This document shows positions 53,662 to 62,784 of a stretch of DNA of 64,000 bases, one piece after another. The DNA is from Pseudomonas putida (GTDB lineage: Bacteria; Pseudomonadota; Gammaproteobacteria; Pseudomonadales; Pseudomonadaceae). Under the pieces are notes generated by a model, which worked only from the letters and a program-made list of their open reading frames with translations, made no database searches and was not told the origin of the DNA. The stretch is from positions 687,501-751,500 of the forward strand of contig CP047152.1 of assembly GCA_041879295.1 (NCBI GenBank), in the 5' to 3' direction. The first letter of the stretch is position 1, and each line of letters begins with the position of its first letter. The position numbers were made by a program, and so were the translations under genes.

Positions 53662-53691
53662 AAAATGGGGCTCAAAGGAGCCCCATTTTTG
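53662..53691 (+). terminator. ettA terminator
   Basis: AAAATGGGGCTC-AAAG-GAGCCCCATTTTTG, a strong stem with T-run 20 bases past the stop. Confidence 0.9.
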
Positions 53692-53854
53692 TGCTTGATG
53701 GAAAGCTGAAAACAAGGAATCGGGAGCGTGTTTTGTATACACTTACATAAAACGCACCAAATAATTTCATAAAAACGACATTTCGCCCTGTTCCGGTGCG
53801 ATTGCTTCTTGGTACATTCCTGAAAAAACCAATAAGTCCAATCCTCTTGGTGAG

Positions 53855-55204
53855 ATGTCTACCATGATCGAATCTGTCGACAATTTTCTTGCACGCCTAA
53901 AGCAGCGTGACCCTGGCCAACCAGAATTCCACCAGGCCGTAGAAGAGGTGCTTCGCACCCTGTGGCCATTCCTTGAAGCCAACCCCCGCTACCTGCAGTC
54001 CGGTATCCTCGAGCGCATGGTCGAGCCTGAGCGCGCCTTGCTGTTCCGCGTATCCTGGGTCGATGACCAGGGCAAGGTGCAGGTCAACCGCGGTTATCGC
54101 ATTCAGATGAGCAGTGCCATTGGCCCGTACAAGGGCGGCCTGCGCTTCCACCCGTCGGTGAACCTCAGCGTGCTGAAGTTCCTGGCCTTCGAGCAGGTGT
54201 TCAAGAACTCGCTGACTTCGTTGCCCATGGGCGGCGGCAAGGGCGGCGCGGACTTTGACCCCAAAGGCAAGAGCGACGCCGAAGTGATGCGCTTCTGCCA
54301 GGCGTTCATGAGCGAGCTGTATCGTCACATCGGCGCCGACTGCGACGTACCGGCCGGTGACATCGGCGTGGGTGCCCGCGAAATCGGCTTCATGTTCGGC
54401 CAGTACAAGCGCCTGGCCAACCAGTTCACCTCGGTGCTGACCGGCAAGGGCATGACCTATGGCGGCAGCCTGATCCGCCCGGAAGCCACCGGCTATGGCT
54501 GCGTTTACTTCGCCGAAGAAATGCTCAAGCGTCAGGACAAGCGTATCGACGGCCGCCGCGTGGCGGTGTCCGGTTCGGGCAACGTCGCCCAATATGCTGC
54601 GCGCAAGGTCATGGACCTGGGCGGCAAGGTGATCTCGCTGTCTGACTCTGAAGGAACCTTGTATGCCGAGGCCGGCCTGACCGATGCCCAGTGGGACGCC
54701 TTGATGGAGCTGAAAAACGTCAAGCGTGGCCGTATCAGCGAGCTGGCCGGGCAGTTCGGCCTGGAGTTCCGCAAGGGCCAGACCCCGTGGAGCCTGCCGT
54801 GCGACATCGCCCTGCCATGCGCCACGCAGAACGAGCTGGGCGCCGAAGATGCCCGCACCTTGCTGCGTAACGGCTGCATCTGTGTGGCCGAAGGCGCCAA
54901 CATGCCGACTACCCTCGAGGCTGTGGACATCTTCCTGGACGCCGGCATTCTGTATGCCCCGGGCAAGGCCTCCAATGCCGGCGGCGTAGCTGTGTCGGGC
55001 CTGGAAATGTCGCAGAACGCCATGCGCCTGCTGTGGACTGCCGGTGAAGTGGACAGCAAGCTGCACAGCATCATGCAGTCGATTCACCATGCATGCGTGC
55101 ACTACGGTGAAGAGGCTGATGGCCGTATCAACTACGTCAAAGGGGCGAACATCGCGGGCTTCGTGAAAGTGGCCGATGCGATGCTGGCGCAAGGCGTGGT
55201 CTGA
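53855..55204 (+). CDS. gdhA: NADP-specific glutamate dehydrogenase
   Basis: 449-residue hexameric-type GDH that aminates 2-oxoglutarate to glutamate with NADPH. The catalytic region PMGGGKGGADFDPKGKSD (about residues 124-141) and PAGDIGVGAREIGFM are typical of the small NADP-type enzymes. The NADP fold has SGSGNVAQYAARK. ATG 53855 follows GGTGAG; an internal ATG at 53864 is possible. A TGTATACA palindrome at 53734-53741 in the 212-base upstream region might bind a regulator. Confidence 0.95.
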   Translation: MSTMIESVDNFLARLKQRDPGQPEFHQAVEEVLRTLWPFLEANPRYLQSGILERMVEPERALLFRVSWVDDQGKVQVNRGYRIQMSSAIGPYKGGLRFHPSVNLSVLKFLAFEQVFKNSLTSLPMGGGKGGADFDPKGKSDAEVMRFCQAFMSELYRHIGADCDVPAGDIGVGAREIGFMFGQYKRLANQFTSVLTGKGMTYGGSLIRPEATGYGCVYFAEEMLKRQDKRIDGRRVAVSGSGNVAQYAARKVMDLGGKVISLSDSEGTLYAEAGLTDAQWDALMELKNVKRGRISELAGQFGLEFRKGQTPWSLPCDIALPCATQNELGAEDARTLLRNGCICVAEGANMPTTLEAVDIFLDAGILYAPGKASNAGGVAVSGLEMSQNAMRLLWTAGEVDSKLHSIMQSIHHACVHYGEEADGRINYVKGANIAGFVKVADAMLAQGVV

Positions 55205-55216
55205 CCTGAAGTTCTT

Positions 55217-55235
55217 GGGGCCGCTGTGCGGCCCC
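55217..55235. terminator. possible terminator between convergent gdhA and GreA/B-like gene
   Basis: GGGGCCGC-TGT-GCGGCCCC stem with no T-run, ending two bases before the stop codon of the minus-strand gene. Confidence 0.45.
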
Positions 55236-55236
55236 C

Positions 55237-55734
55237 TCAGGGCTCACCCTCGATCTCGAGCACTTCAATTACTTGCTCGCCCATCGGCCGACGCCATACC
55301 ACCTCATCTCCAGGCCCCGCGCCCAGCAAGGCACGCCCCAATGGCGAGCCCCAGTTGATCAAGCCCCGCCCGGCATCTGCTTCATCCTCGCCCACCAGCC
55401 GTACAACATGCTCCTGGTCCTGCGCATCGACAAATCGCACCCGGCTACCAATCTGCGCCTTGCTGCGAGAAGTGGCCGCCGGCACCACCTGTGCGCTCTG
55501 CACCCGTGCGTTGAAGTAACGCAGGTCGCGTTCGGTATCGGCCAGCTGCTGCTTGTCGCCACGCTCACCCTGAGCCTGCAGTTCGCTGCGCAAGGTATTC
55601 AGCTCGGCCAAGTGGGCTTGCAGCTGGCGCAGGCCGCTGGCGGTGACGTAGTTGGGTTGTTCGCTGATGCGCCGCTCAACCGGTTGGTCGGCCTGGGCGG
55701 CGGCTTGGTCTTCGTTGACGAATGCTCGGCTCAT
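55237..55734 (-). CDS. GreA/GreB-like transcription elongation factor
   Basis: 165-residue protein with the Gre layout. An N-terminal coiled coil (about residues 25-75, including ASGLRQLQAHLAELNTLRSEL) is followed by a C-terminal FKBP-like domain (GSRVRFVDAQDQEHVVRLVG, ISWGSPLGRALLG-like INWGSPLGRALLG). The acidic tip residues of true GreA/GreB are not obvious, so it may be a Gre-related RNA polymerase secondary-channel regulator. ATG 55734 is preceded by AAGGAGG. Single gene, convergent with gdhA. Confidence 0.82.
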   Translation of the reverse strand: MSRAFVNEDQAAAQADQPVERRISEQPNYVTASGLRQLQAHLAELNTLRSELQAQGERGDKQQLADTERDLRYFNARVQSAQVVPAATSRSKAQIGSRVRFVDAQDQEHVVRLVGEDEADAGRGLINWGSPLGRALLGAGPGDEVVWRRPMGEQVIEVLEIEGEP

Positions 55735-55801
55735 GCAAGGCCTCCTTGTGCTTGAGACCATCATGGCAGGCCGCCGGTTTAAAGGAATGTCCGTTTGCGA
55801 C

Positions 55802-56158
55802 TCAGTTGTGGCGATAGGCCTTGGCAGCGCCTCGGTCCTTTTCCTGTTCCCACTCGCGGTCGCGCTGGTCCCAGAAACGCTCGTGGTATTGGCGCTGTTC
55901 TTCGCTGTTCTGCATGGCATGACACTGGCGGAAGCCATCGTCCCAGCCGGTTTCGTACTGACGCTCGTGCAGGTAGCGGGGTACGTTTTTGCGGAAGTTG
56001 CCCACCATCAGCCCGGCCGCCTGGCGGCCACTGCTGCAGCCGTCCTGGAAGCCATCCGCATAGGCGGGAGGGTAACCGTGGTTGACCATCTGCTCGTGGG
56101 TGGTTTCGCAACCTGACAGCAACAACGCAATGCACACGCCGAACCAGTACCGCGACAT
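55802..56158 (-). CDS. putative lipoprotein
   Basis: 118-residue protein with a lipoprotein signal peptide MSRYWFGVCIALLLSGCETT (lipobox LLSG-C, acylated Cys at about residue 17). The mature part is hydrophilic, rich in Gln, Arg, Asp and aromatic residues (YPPAYADGFQDGCSSGRQAA, WDDGFRQC). No family is recognised. ATG 56158 has GGAGGG ten bases upstream; a GTG two codons earlier is possible. Confidence 0.72.
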   Translation of the reverse strand: MSRYWFGVCIALLLSGCETTHEQMVNHGYPPAYADGFQDGCSSGRQAAGLMVGNFRKNVPRYLHERQYETGWDDGFRQCHAMQNSEEQRQYHERFWDQRDREWEQEKDRGAAKAYRHN

Positions 56159-56273
56159 AGCCACAAAGCCCTCCAGTTGATGGTGGAAAGTCTAGGTGGC
56201 GATTTGTCGGGTAGATGTCAAAACAGTGTCAAAGAGTTGGTTCAGTCACACTGCTTTGCCAGCCTAACAGACC

Positions 56274-56365
56274 AATTCGCGGGCAAGCCCGCGCCCACAG
56301 GGACTTCACAGGCCTCGAATCGTGTGGAGACCCTGTGGGAGCGGGCGTGCCCGCGAAAGGCCGCA
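56274..56365. repeat. inverted REP pair
   Basis: TTCGCGGGCAAGCCCGCGCC with CACAGGG at the left and CCTGTGGGAGCGGGCGTGCC with CGCGAAAGG at the right, nine bases from the stop of the DUF4105 gene. Confidence 0.85.
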
Positions 56366-56373
56366 AAGCAGCC

Positions 56374-58227
56374 TCAGTAGTGATACCACTTCAGCTCGAG
56401 CATCACCTCGTTCTGTGCCGTGGCCAGGTGGCTGAACTCACGCGAAGCGCTCAACCGAAGCCCAAGGTTCTGGCTGATTTCCCACTGCTGGTTCAGGCTT
56501 AAACTGCGCCGCACCTCGCCGTTGGTGAAGTAATCGCCCTTGGCCTCCAGCGTCATGTTGCCCAACCCATTGCGCCACAGCAGGCCGCCATTGAAGCCAG
56601 CCGCCGGGGCAATGAATTGTGCGAAGTCGTTGTGATGCTCGACCCGCACCGTGCCCAAGGCAAACCCCAGCAAACCGTCGGCCAGCTGCCAGGTGCCGCC
56701 AGCGCCACCATTCACATGGCTCACCAGCACTTCGTCATCATGCTTGCCCGGCACCCGCTCCAGCCCGCCAGCCACTTGCCATGACCAAGGCTTGAGCAGC
56801 TCGTTACGGGGTGTCAATGAACGGATGGTGGCCAGGTCCAGGCGCTGCACCTGCCAATCGTTGCCTTCATACTGGCGCAGCTTCAATTGCAGGATTTCGA
56901 TCTGTGCGCCCAGCGGGAAGCCATAGGCGTTGTCATTCAGGTCGTGGTAGGCCATGCGCAAGCCATATTCGGCGTAGGCGCGGTCTTCGCGGGTACCCAC
57001 GCCCAACTGCCAGGTGCGCGAGTCATGGCCATCTTCGGGCAGGCCGGGGCGTTCGATTTGCAGGGGGCGCGGCGGGTTGCTGTTGATCGCCCGCAGCAAC
57101 TCGAAGCTGCGTTTGGCCTGCCCTGGGTCGCGTTCCTGGCCATTGGCCCGATAGCGCTCAAGACGATACGCGGCATCTTGCACCAACGCTTGGCGTTCGC
57201 GAGGCAAGGCCTGGAATTCAGGGCTTTGCAATTGCGCAGTGTCGGCGCTTACAGCCAGCACCTGGCGCTTTTCGTTGTGGTCGAGTGGCTCGGCCCTGGC
57301 CAGCAATTCACGCTCACGAGAGGGGCGGTAAGTTTCGCTGGCGACCAGGCCGGACTGCTTCACGGCTTTTACCGTGTCGGTGGGAATGGCGGTCAGCGGG
57401 AACTGAGACGTCAGGTCCAGGCTCGGCCGGGCCACTTGCAGCAGCTCCAGCAGGCGATAGGAGCAATTCTCGTCGAAGAAGAAGTAATCGAACTGGATCT
57501 GCTTCAGCTCCCACACATGCTCGACCATACGTCCGGTTTCTTCGGGGGTCAGGTCTAGCTGGTATTCCCACAGGTCGCGGTTTTCCAGGCTGCGGTATTC
57601 GGACAGTTTTTCCTGGTAGGGCATCAGCGCGAACAGCCCCGGGTAGCCACCCATCAGGCCTTTCCAGGCGTACAGGATGCTGTTGTCGCTGCCTTCGATA
57701 TAGGCACCGAAGTTGATGGCGTAGCTCAGCAGCGTGGTGTCGTCGCTGCGGGTGTTGGACTGGTCGATGCGCAGCAGGGTGTGACCGAACATCGACGACG
57801 GGCTGTTCAGGTAGGCTGCCGGGAAGATCAACGCGGCGCTGTGCGGGTCGATCGACTGGTACCAGGTCTTGAATTCCTGGCAGTCCGGTTGTGGCAAGTC
57901 TTGCAGGTCTAGCTGTTCACGAAGCCAGCGGGTGCGCGCGGGGAATACGCACTGGGCGTGCTTGTCACCGAGACTGGCCGGGGCATACAGCGCATCGACC
58001 GTAGCCTTGAGTTCCTGGTCCGGATGGTGCGCGCCATCTTCGGCGAGGAAGAACGCATCATCATCCACATAGCTGCGCCAGCCGCCTAGCTTGGCGGTTT
58101 CATAATGACCAATGGCGAGCCAGTAAGGGGTATTGGCCAATTGCTGGAGACGGCCTGGATCCAGCACAGGGGCGGCATGAACAGGGGCGCAGGCACACAG
58201 CGCCAGGCAAGCAAAGCGTTTGAGCAT
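56374..58227 (-). CDS. DUF4105 (Lnb-type) envelope protein
   Basis: 617-residue exported protein. The signal peptide MLKRFACLALCACAPVHA is followed by the DUF4105 periplasmic domain (about residues 90-350), with the conserved SSMFGHTLLRID and FDENCSYRLLELL containing His and Cys. The C-terminal third has alternating strands ending in an aromatic residue (LKWYHY), suggestive of an outer-membrane beta-barrel. Function is unknown; Lnb-type domains are considered possible hydrolases. A TTG three codons upstream is an alternative start. The DUF3015 gene precedes it on the same strand, 71 bases away, with a hairpin between. Confidence 0.8.
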   Translation of the reverse strand: MLKRFACLALCACAPVHAAPVLDPGRLQQLANTPYWLAIGHYETAKLGGWRSYVDDDAFFLAEDGAHHPDQELKATVDALYAPASLGDKHAQCVFPARTRWLREQLDLQDLPQPDCQEFKTWYQSIDPHSAALIFPAAYLNSPSSMFGHTLLRIDQSNTRSDDTTLLSYAINFGAYIEGSDNSILYAWKGLMGGYPGLFALMPYQEKLSEYRSLENRDLWEYQLDLTPEETGRMVEHVWELKQIQFDYFFFDENCSYRLLELLQVARPSLDLTSQFPLTAIPTDTVKAVKQSGLVASETYRPSRERELLARAEPLDHNEKRQVLAVSADTAQLQSPEFQALPRERQALVQDAAYRLERYRANGQERDPGQAKRSFELLRAINSNPPRPLQIERPGLPEDGHDSRTWQLGVGTREDRAYAEYGLRMAYHDLNDNAYGFPLGAQIEILQLKLRQYEGNDWQVQRLDLATIRSLTPRNELLKPWSWQVAGGLERVPGKHDDEVLVSHVNGGAGGTWQLADGLLGFALGTVRVEHHNDFAQFIAPAAGFNGGLLWRNGLGNMTLEAKGDYFTNGEVRRSLSLNQQWEISQNLGLRLSASREFSHLATAQNEVMLELKWYHY

Positions 58228-58267
58228 ATCGGGCAACTACTTCTTGACGATGCCGAAAAAGGCGAAA

Positions 58268-58287
58268 CCCGCCCCGGGTGGGGCGGG
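58268..58287 (-). terminator. hairpin between DUF3015 and DUF4105 genes
   Basis: CCCGCCCC-ACCC-GGGGCGGG on the minus strand, followed by TTTCGCC and TTTTT. Could end most DUF3015 transcripts and let a fraction continue into the DUF4105 gene. Confidence 0.6.
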
Positions 58288-58298
58288 AGCAGCTGTGC

Positions 58299-58787
58299 TT
58301 AGGCCTCGGTAGCGTATTTGGCCAGGCGTGGGTCGCTCTTCAGAACGGCCAGGGTGTTGCTGTGGACAGTTTCGGCAGTGACGTCGGCGCTGCTGAAGAT
58401 CTGGTTGAAGTGCTGGTGGGTGACCGAGTTGAAGTAGCTGCGGTCTTCCGGTGCTACGCCGAGAACGACGGCATAGGTGGTCAGAGCTTCGCCCTGGCCC
58501 ATGGCCATGTCTTCGGACAGCTCGTTCATCATGCCGTTCATGGCGAACCAGGACTTGCCGCCGTAGGTCAGCGAAGCCCTGGTCGAGCAGCCGTTGGTGC
58601 CGGAGGTCATGCCAAAGGTGGCGTTACCGGAGGTGCCGTTGGTGGTAGAAGCCAGGAAGTGTGCCGGCGTGCCGCGCTGGCCTTCGAACAGCATGTTGCC
58701 CCAGCCGCAGTTCGGGCCGCCTGGCGCTTCGGCCATGGCGTTCAGCGAGACCACGGTGAACAGAGTACCCAGAAGAATCCGTTTCAT
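58299..58787 (-). CDS. DUF3015 family exported protein
   Basis: 162-residue secreted protein. The signal peptide MKRILLGTLFTVVSLNAMA is followed by EAPGGPNCGWGNMLFEGQ, the conserved start of DUF3015 proteins, and a Cys in TNGCSTR that can pair with NCGWG. The rest is helical. Function unknown. ATG 58787 fits the signal peptide. Probably the first gene of a unit with the DUF4105 protein. Confidence 0.82.
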   Translation of the reverse strand: MKRILLGTLFTVVSLNAMAEAPGGPNCGWGNMLFEGQRGTPAHFLASTTNGTSGNATFGMTSGTNGCSTRASLTYGGKSWFAMNGMMNELSEDMAMGQGEALTTYAVVLGVAPEDRSYFNSVTHQHFNQIFSSADVTAETVHSNTLAVLKSDPRLAKYATEA

Positions 58788-59037
58788 AGCATTTGTTCTC
58801 TTTGTCTTAACCAAGGGTCAGGGTTTCTGGCAACTCGGTTGCCAGGTCGGGAAAGCTTTTCACCCACCCGCGCAGCTTGGAGTTTAGGCACGATCTAAAG
58901 GTTGCGTTGTTGATTGCGAAAAATTTGCTGTCACATGACTGCACCGGCTGCGACATAAAGTCCCGTGGAGCCTTGCAAGGCGCGCGCGGGCAGCGCCAGA
59001 ATGCTGCGTATCTGCCCCGCCGAAGTAAGGAAACCCA

Positions 59038-61476
59038 ATGCCCGATCCTGTCGCTGCGCGCCTGCGTCTTGCGCCTGAAGCCCTGACCCGGCGTTTCTCA
59101 CCCGAGCAGTTTGCCTTTACCCATACCGACGATCTGGAGCCGTTTCGCGGAGTCCTGGGCCAGGAACGTGCTGTCGAGGCCCTGCAGTTTGGCGTGGCCA
59201 TGCCGCGCCCCGGTTACAATGTGTACGTAATGGGCGAGCCCGGCACCGGGCGCTTCTCGTTCGTCAAGCGCTACCTCAAGGCCGAGGGCAAGCGCCAGCA
59301 AACCCCGGCCGACTGGGTTTACGTCAACCACTTCGACGACACCCGTGAACCACGTGCACTGGAGCTGCCGTCCGGAAGCGCCGCCGAGTTCATCAGCGAC
59401 ATGGGCGGATTGATCGACAACCTGCTGTCGACGTTCCCGGCGGTGTTCGAACACCCGTCCTACCAGCAGAAGAAGGGCGCCATCGACCGCGCTTTCAACC
59501 AGCGCTATGACCGCGCGCTGGATGTGATCGAGCGCGCGTCGCTGGAAAAGGACGTGGCCTTGTACCGCGATGCCAGCAACGTCGCCTTCACGCCGATGGC
59601 CGATGGCAAGGCGCTGGATGAAGCGGAATTTGCCCAATTGCCGGAAGAGGTGCGCGAGCAGTTCCACGAGGACATTGCCCTGCTTGAGGAGCGCCTTAAC
59701 GAAGAACTGGCCAGCCTGCCGCAATGGAAGCGCGAATCGAACAACCAGCTGCGTCAGCTCAACGAAGAAACCATCACCTTGGCGCTGCAGCCGTTGCTGG
59801 CGCCGCTTTCGGAAAAGTACGCCGAAAACGCGGCGGTTTGCGCCTACCTGCAATCGGTGCAGTTGAACCTGTTGCGTACCTTGGTCGAGCAACTGGTCGA
59901 TGACAGCAAGTCCGACGCCGTGGCCCGCAAGCTGCTCGAAGAGCAGTACGCGCCTAGCCTGGTGGTGGGCCACCACGCTGACGGTGGCGCGCCGGTGGTG
60001 TTCGAGCCGCACCCGACCTACGACAACTTGTTTGGCCGTATCGAATACAGCACCGACCAAGGTGCGCTGTATACCTCCTATCGCCAACTGCGCCCAGGCG
60101 CGCTGCACCGCGCCAACGGCGGCTTCCTGATTCTGGAAGCCGAGAAGATGCTGGGCGAGCCGTTCGTATGGGATGCGCTCAAGCGAGCGTTGCAGTCGCG
60201 CAAGCTGAAGATGGAGTCGCCAATCGGTGAGCTGGGCCGTGTTGCCTCCGTCAGCCTGCAGCCGCAGGTGATTCCGCTGAACGTCAAGTTGGTGATCATC
60301 GGCTCGCGCCAGCTGTACTACGCACTGCAGGACCACGACCCGGACTTCCAGGAGATGTTCCGCGTGCTGGTGGACTTCGATGAAGACATGCCGATGGTCG
60401 ACGAGAACCTGGAGCAGTTCGCCCAACTGTTGCGCACCCGCACCAACGAAGAGGGCATGGCGCCGCTGACTAGCGACGCGGTGGCGCGTCTGGCCACCTA
60501 CAGTGCTCGTCTGGCCGAGAACCAGTCGCGCCTGTCGGCGCGTATCGGTGACCTGTTCCAGCTGGTCAGCGAGGCTGATTTCATTCGCCAGCTGGCCAGT
60601 GACGAAATGACCGATGCGGGCCACATCGAGCGGGCGCTCAAGGCCAAGGCCACCCGTACCGGGCGTGTGTCGCAACGGGTGCTGGACGACATGCTTGCCG
60701 GCATCATCCTGATCGACACAGAAGGCGCGGCCATCGGCAAGTGCAACGGGCTGACCGTGCTGGAAGTGGGCGACTCGGCGTTCGGCATGCCAGCGCGTAT
60801 TTCGGCCACCGTGTACCCGGGCGGCAGCGGTATTGTCGATATCGAGCGTGAGGTCAACCTTGGCCAGCCGATCCACTCCAAAGGGGTGATGATCCTCACC
60901 GGTTACCTGGGCAGCCGCTATGCCCAGGAATTCCCGTTGGCGATCTCCGCGAGCATCGCCCTGGAGCAGTCCTATGGCTACGTGGACGGCGACAGCGCCT
61001 CGCTGGGCGAAGCCTGCACGCTGATCTCGGCCTTGTCGCGCACGCCGCTCAAGCAGTGCTTCGCAATCACAGGTTCCATCAACCAGTTCGGTGAAGTACA
61101 GGCGGTGGGAGGGGTCAACGAGAAGATCGAGGGCTTCTTCCGCCTCTGCGAGGCGCGTGGCCTGACCGGCGAGCAGGGGGTGATCATTCCGCGTGCCAAC
61201 GTTGCCACCTTGATGCTTGACGAGCGCGTGTTGCAGGCGGTGGAGAACGGCATGTTCCACGTCTACGCGGTCAGTCAGGCGGATGAGGCGCTGAGCCTGC
61301 TGGTGGGCGAGGAGGCCGGGGTACTCGACGACAAGGGGCTGTTCACCGAGGGCAGCGTCAATGCCCGTGTGGTGGAGCGCCTGCGGGAAATTGCCGAGAT
61401 GATCAGCGAGGAAGACATCGAGAAGGCAGAAAAGGAACGCCTTGAAGACGTGATTGCCCAAGCCAAACCGGCCTGA
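59038..61476 (+). CDS. Lon-like AAA-type protease
   Basis: 812-residue protein matching the PA4576-type Lon-related family. The N-terminal AAA region contains GEPGTGRFSF near residue 66, where Arg replaces the usual P-loop Lys. A long helical insertion spans about 120-300. The C-terminal Lon protease domain has the catalytic Ser in GDSASLGE (about residue 655) and Lys in GGVNEKIEGF (about 698). ATG 59038 follows AAGGAAACCC. Start of a block ordered like P. aeruginosa PA4576-PA4572. Confidence 0.88.
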   Translation: MPDPVAARLRLAPEALTRRFSPEQFAFTHTDDLEPFRGVLGQERAVEALQFGVAMPRPGYNVYVMGEPGTGRFSFVKRYLKAEGKRQQTPADWVYVNHFDDTREPRALELPSGSAAEFISDMGGLIDNLLSTFPAVFEHPSYQQKKGAIDRAFNQRYDRALDVIERASLEKDVALYRDASNVAFTPMADGKALDEAEFAQLPEEVREQFHEDIALLEERLNEELASLPQWKRESNNQLRQLNEETITLALQPLLAPLSEKYAENAAVCAYLQSVQLNLLRTLVEQLVDDSKSDAVARKLLEEQYAPSLVVGHHADGGAPVVFEPHPTYDNLFGRIEYSTDQGALYTSYRQLRPGALHRANGGFLILEAEKMLGEPFVWDALKRALQSRKLKMESPIGELGRVASVSLQPQVIPLNVKLVIIGSRQLYYALQDHDPDFQEMFRVLVDFDEDMPMVDENLEQFAQLLRTRTNEEGMAPLTSDAVARLATYSARLAENQSRLSARIGDLFQLVSEADFIRQLASDEMTDAGHIERALKAKATRTGRVSQRVLDDMLAGIILIDTEGAAIGKCNGLTVLEVGDSAFGMPARISATVYPGGSGIVDIEREVNLGQPIHSKGVMILTGYLGSRYAQEFPLAISASIALEQSYGYVDGDSASLGEACTLISALSRTPLKQCFAITGSINQFGEVQAVGGVNEKIEGFFRLCEARGLTGEQGVIIPRANVATLMLDERVLQAVENGMFHVYAVSQADEALSLLVGEEAGVLDDKGLFTEGSVNARVVERLREIAEMISEEDIEKAEKERLEDVIAQAKPA

Positions 61477-61638
61477 GTCAACAAACTGGCGCTGGCGGCG
61501 ATGTGCTACCGTTCAGCGCCAGTTTTCCATCTTTCTGAACTGTTCTTCTATGCTGGAACTTAAGGACGGTACAGCGTTCAGGATGGAAACAGCCTGAGGG
61601 TTTCGGGCTGAACAAGGCTCATTGGAGGGGACGCGGCC

Positions 61639-61977
61639 ATGCGCAACCTCAGCCTCACACGCCAGTGCCTGGGCCTGGTGACTCGTATCGAATGCAGCAT
61701 TCGTCCACTGGCCGGGGATAACGGCATGTGGACCCTGCTGTTCGCCGCCGGCATGGCCGGTGAACAACCCTCCGCGATCAAGGCACAGGGGCCGTTTCAT
61801 GGGCCGCTGGTGGCTGAGTCGGTGCTCAATGCCATTGTCGACAGCCTGACCCTGCATGGTTATCAGGTGGCGGAAGACCCGCAGATCTGGTGTCTGCATT
61901 TGCAGGCGCAGTTGCGGCGGATCAATGGTGAGCGGTGTCGCAACCTGGGGGATTACCAGTTTCATCCTGAGAACTGA
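61639..61977 (+). CDS. conserved hypothetical protein (PA4575-like)
   Basis: 112-residue soluble protein conserved beside the Lon-like protease in pseudomonads by gene order. It has no signal, membrane segment or recognised motif; it contains four Cys (two in the C-terminal half: IWCLHL and ERCRNLG). ATG 61639 follows GGAGGGG. Confidence 0.7.
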   Translation: MRNLSLTRQCLGLVTRIECSIRPLAGDNGMWTLLFAAGMAGEQPSAIKAQGPFHGPLVAESVLNAIVDSLTLHGYQVAEDPQIWCLHLQAQLRRINGERCRNLGDYQFHPEN

Positions 61978-61985
61978 AGAATGCC

Positions 61986-62004
61986 GGGGCTGCGGAGCAG
62001 CCCC
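61986..62004 (+). terminator. terminator after the PA4575-like gene
   Basis: GGGGCTGC-GGA-GCAGCCCC, then CGGGCTTTT; eight bases past the stop. Confidence 0.6.
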
Positions 62005-62078
62005 CGGGCTTTTGCTGTAACAGGTGGCTGGCTATACTCGCCGTCGCTTTTTTAGTCACCTGATGAGTCCTGAACTTC

Positions 62079-62567
62079 ATGGAACGTATCCTCGAAAACG
62101 CGATGTATGCCTCGCGCTGGCTGCTCGCACCGATCTACTTCGGCTTGTCCCTCGGCCTGTTGGCCCTGGCGCTGAAATTTTTCCAGGAAGTGGTCCACGT
62201 CCTGCCCAATGTCTTTGCGTTGAGCGAAGCTGACCTGATCCTGGTGATCCTTTCACTGATCGACATGTCGCTTGTCGGTGGCTTGCTGGTGATGGTGATG
62301 ATTTCCGGCTACGAGAACTTCGTTTCGCAACTGGACATCGATGAAAGCAAGGAAAAGCTCAACTGGTTGGGCAAGATGGACTCCTCGTCGCTGAAGATGA
62401 AGGTTGCCGCGTCGATCGTGGCGATTTCGTCCATTCACCTGCTGCGGGTGTTCATGGATGCGCAGAACATCTCCACCGATTACCTGATGTGGTACGTGAT
62501 CATCCACATGACCTTCGTGGTCTCGGCGTTTTGCATGGGCTACCTGGACAAGCTGACCAAGCACTGA
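62079..62567 (+). CDS. YqhA/TIGR00645 family membrane protein
   Basis: 162-residue inner-membrane protein with four hydrophobic helices. The N-terminus [20 protein letters not shown] and the motif [25 protein letters not shown] (split at the conserved Gly pair) are the hallmark of the UPF0114 family. Function unknown. Placed as in the PA4574 neighbourhood. Confidence 0.88.
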   Translation: MERILENAMYASRWLLAPIYFGLSLGLLALALKFFQEVVHVLPNVFALSEADLILVILSLIDMSLVGGLLVMVMISGYENFVSQLDIDESKEKLNWLGKMDSSSLKMKVAASIVAISSIHLLRVFMDAQNISTDYLMWYVIIHMTFVVSAFCMGYLDKLTKH

Positions 62568-62593
62568 GTCCCGCCAGGCCTCACTGCAACTCC

Positions 62594-62680
62594 CGTGGGA
62601 GCGGGCATGCCCGCGAACACCGGCAAAGCCGGTGGCAGCCACCGCGTGGCCTGCTTCGCGGGCACGCCCGCTCCCACAGA
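62594..62680. repeat. inverted REP pair
   Basis: CGTGGGAGCGGGCATGCCCG at the left and CGGGCACGCCCGCTCCCACA at the right, with ACCGGCAAAGCCGGT between. Confidence 0.87.
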
Positions 62681-62784
62681 GATCTAGGCTCAACTGACGA
62701 GTGGCGTCAGTCATGCCTTGCGCATTCTCCCTTCCTGTACAAAAAATGAGCTCTCATGCGTGGTTCCCATCGCGAGGTGCTCTC

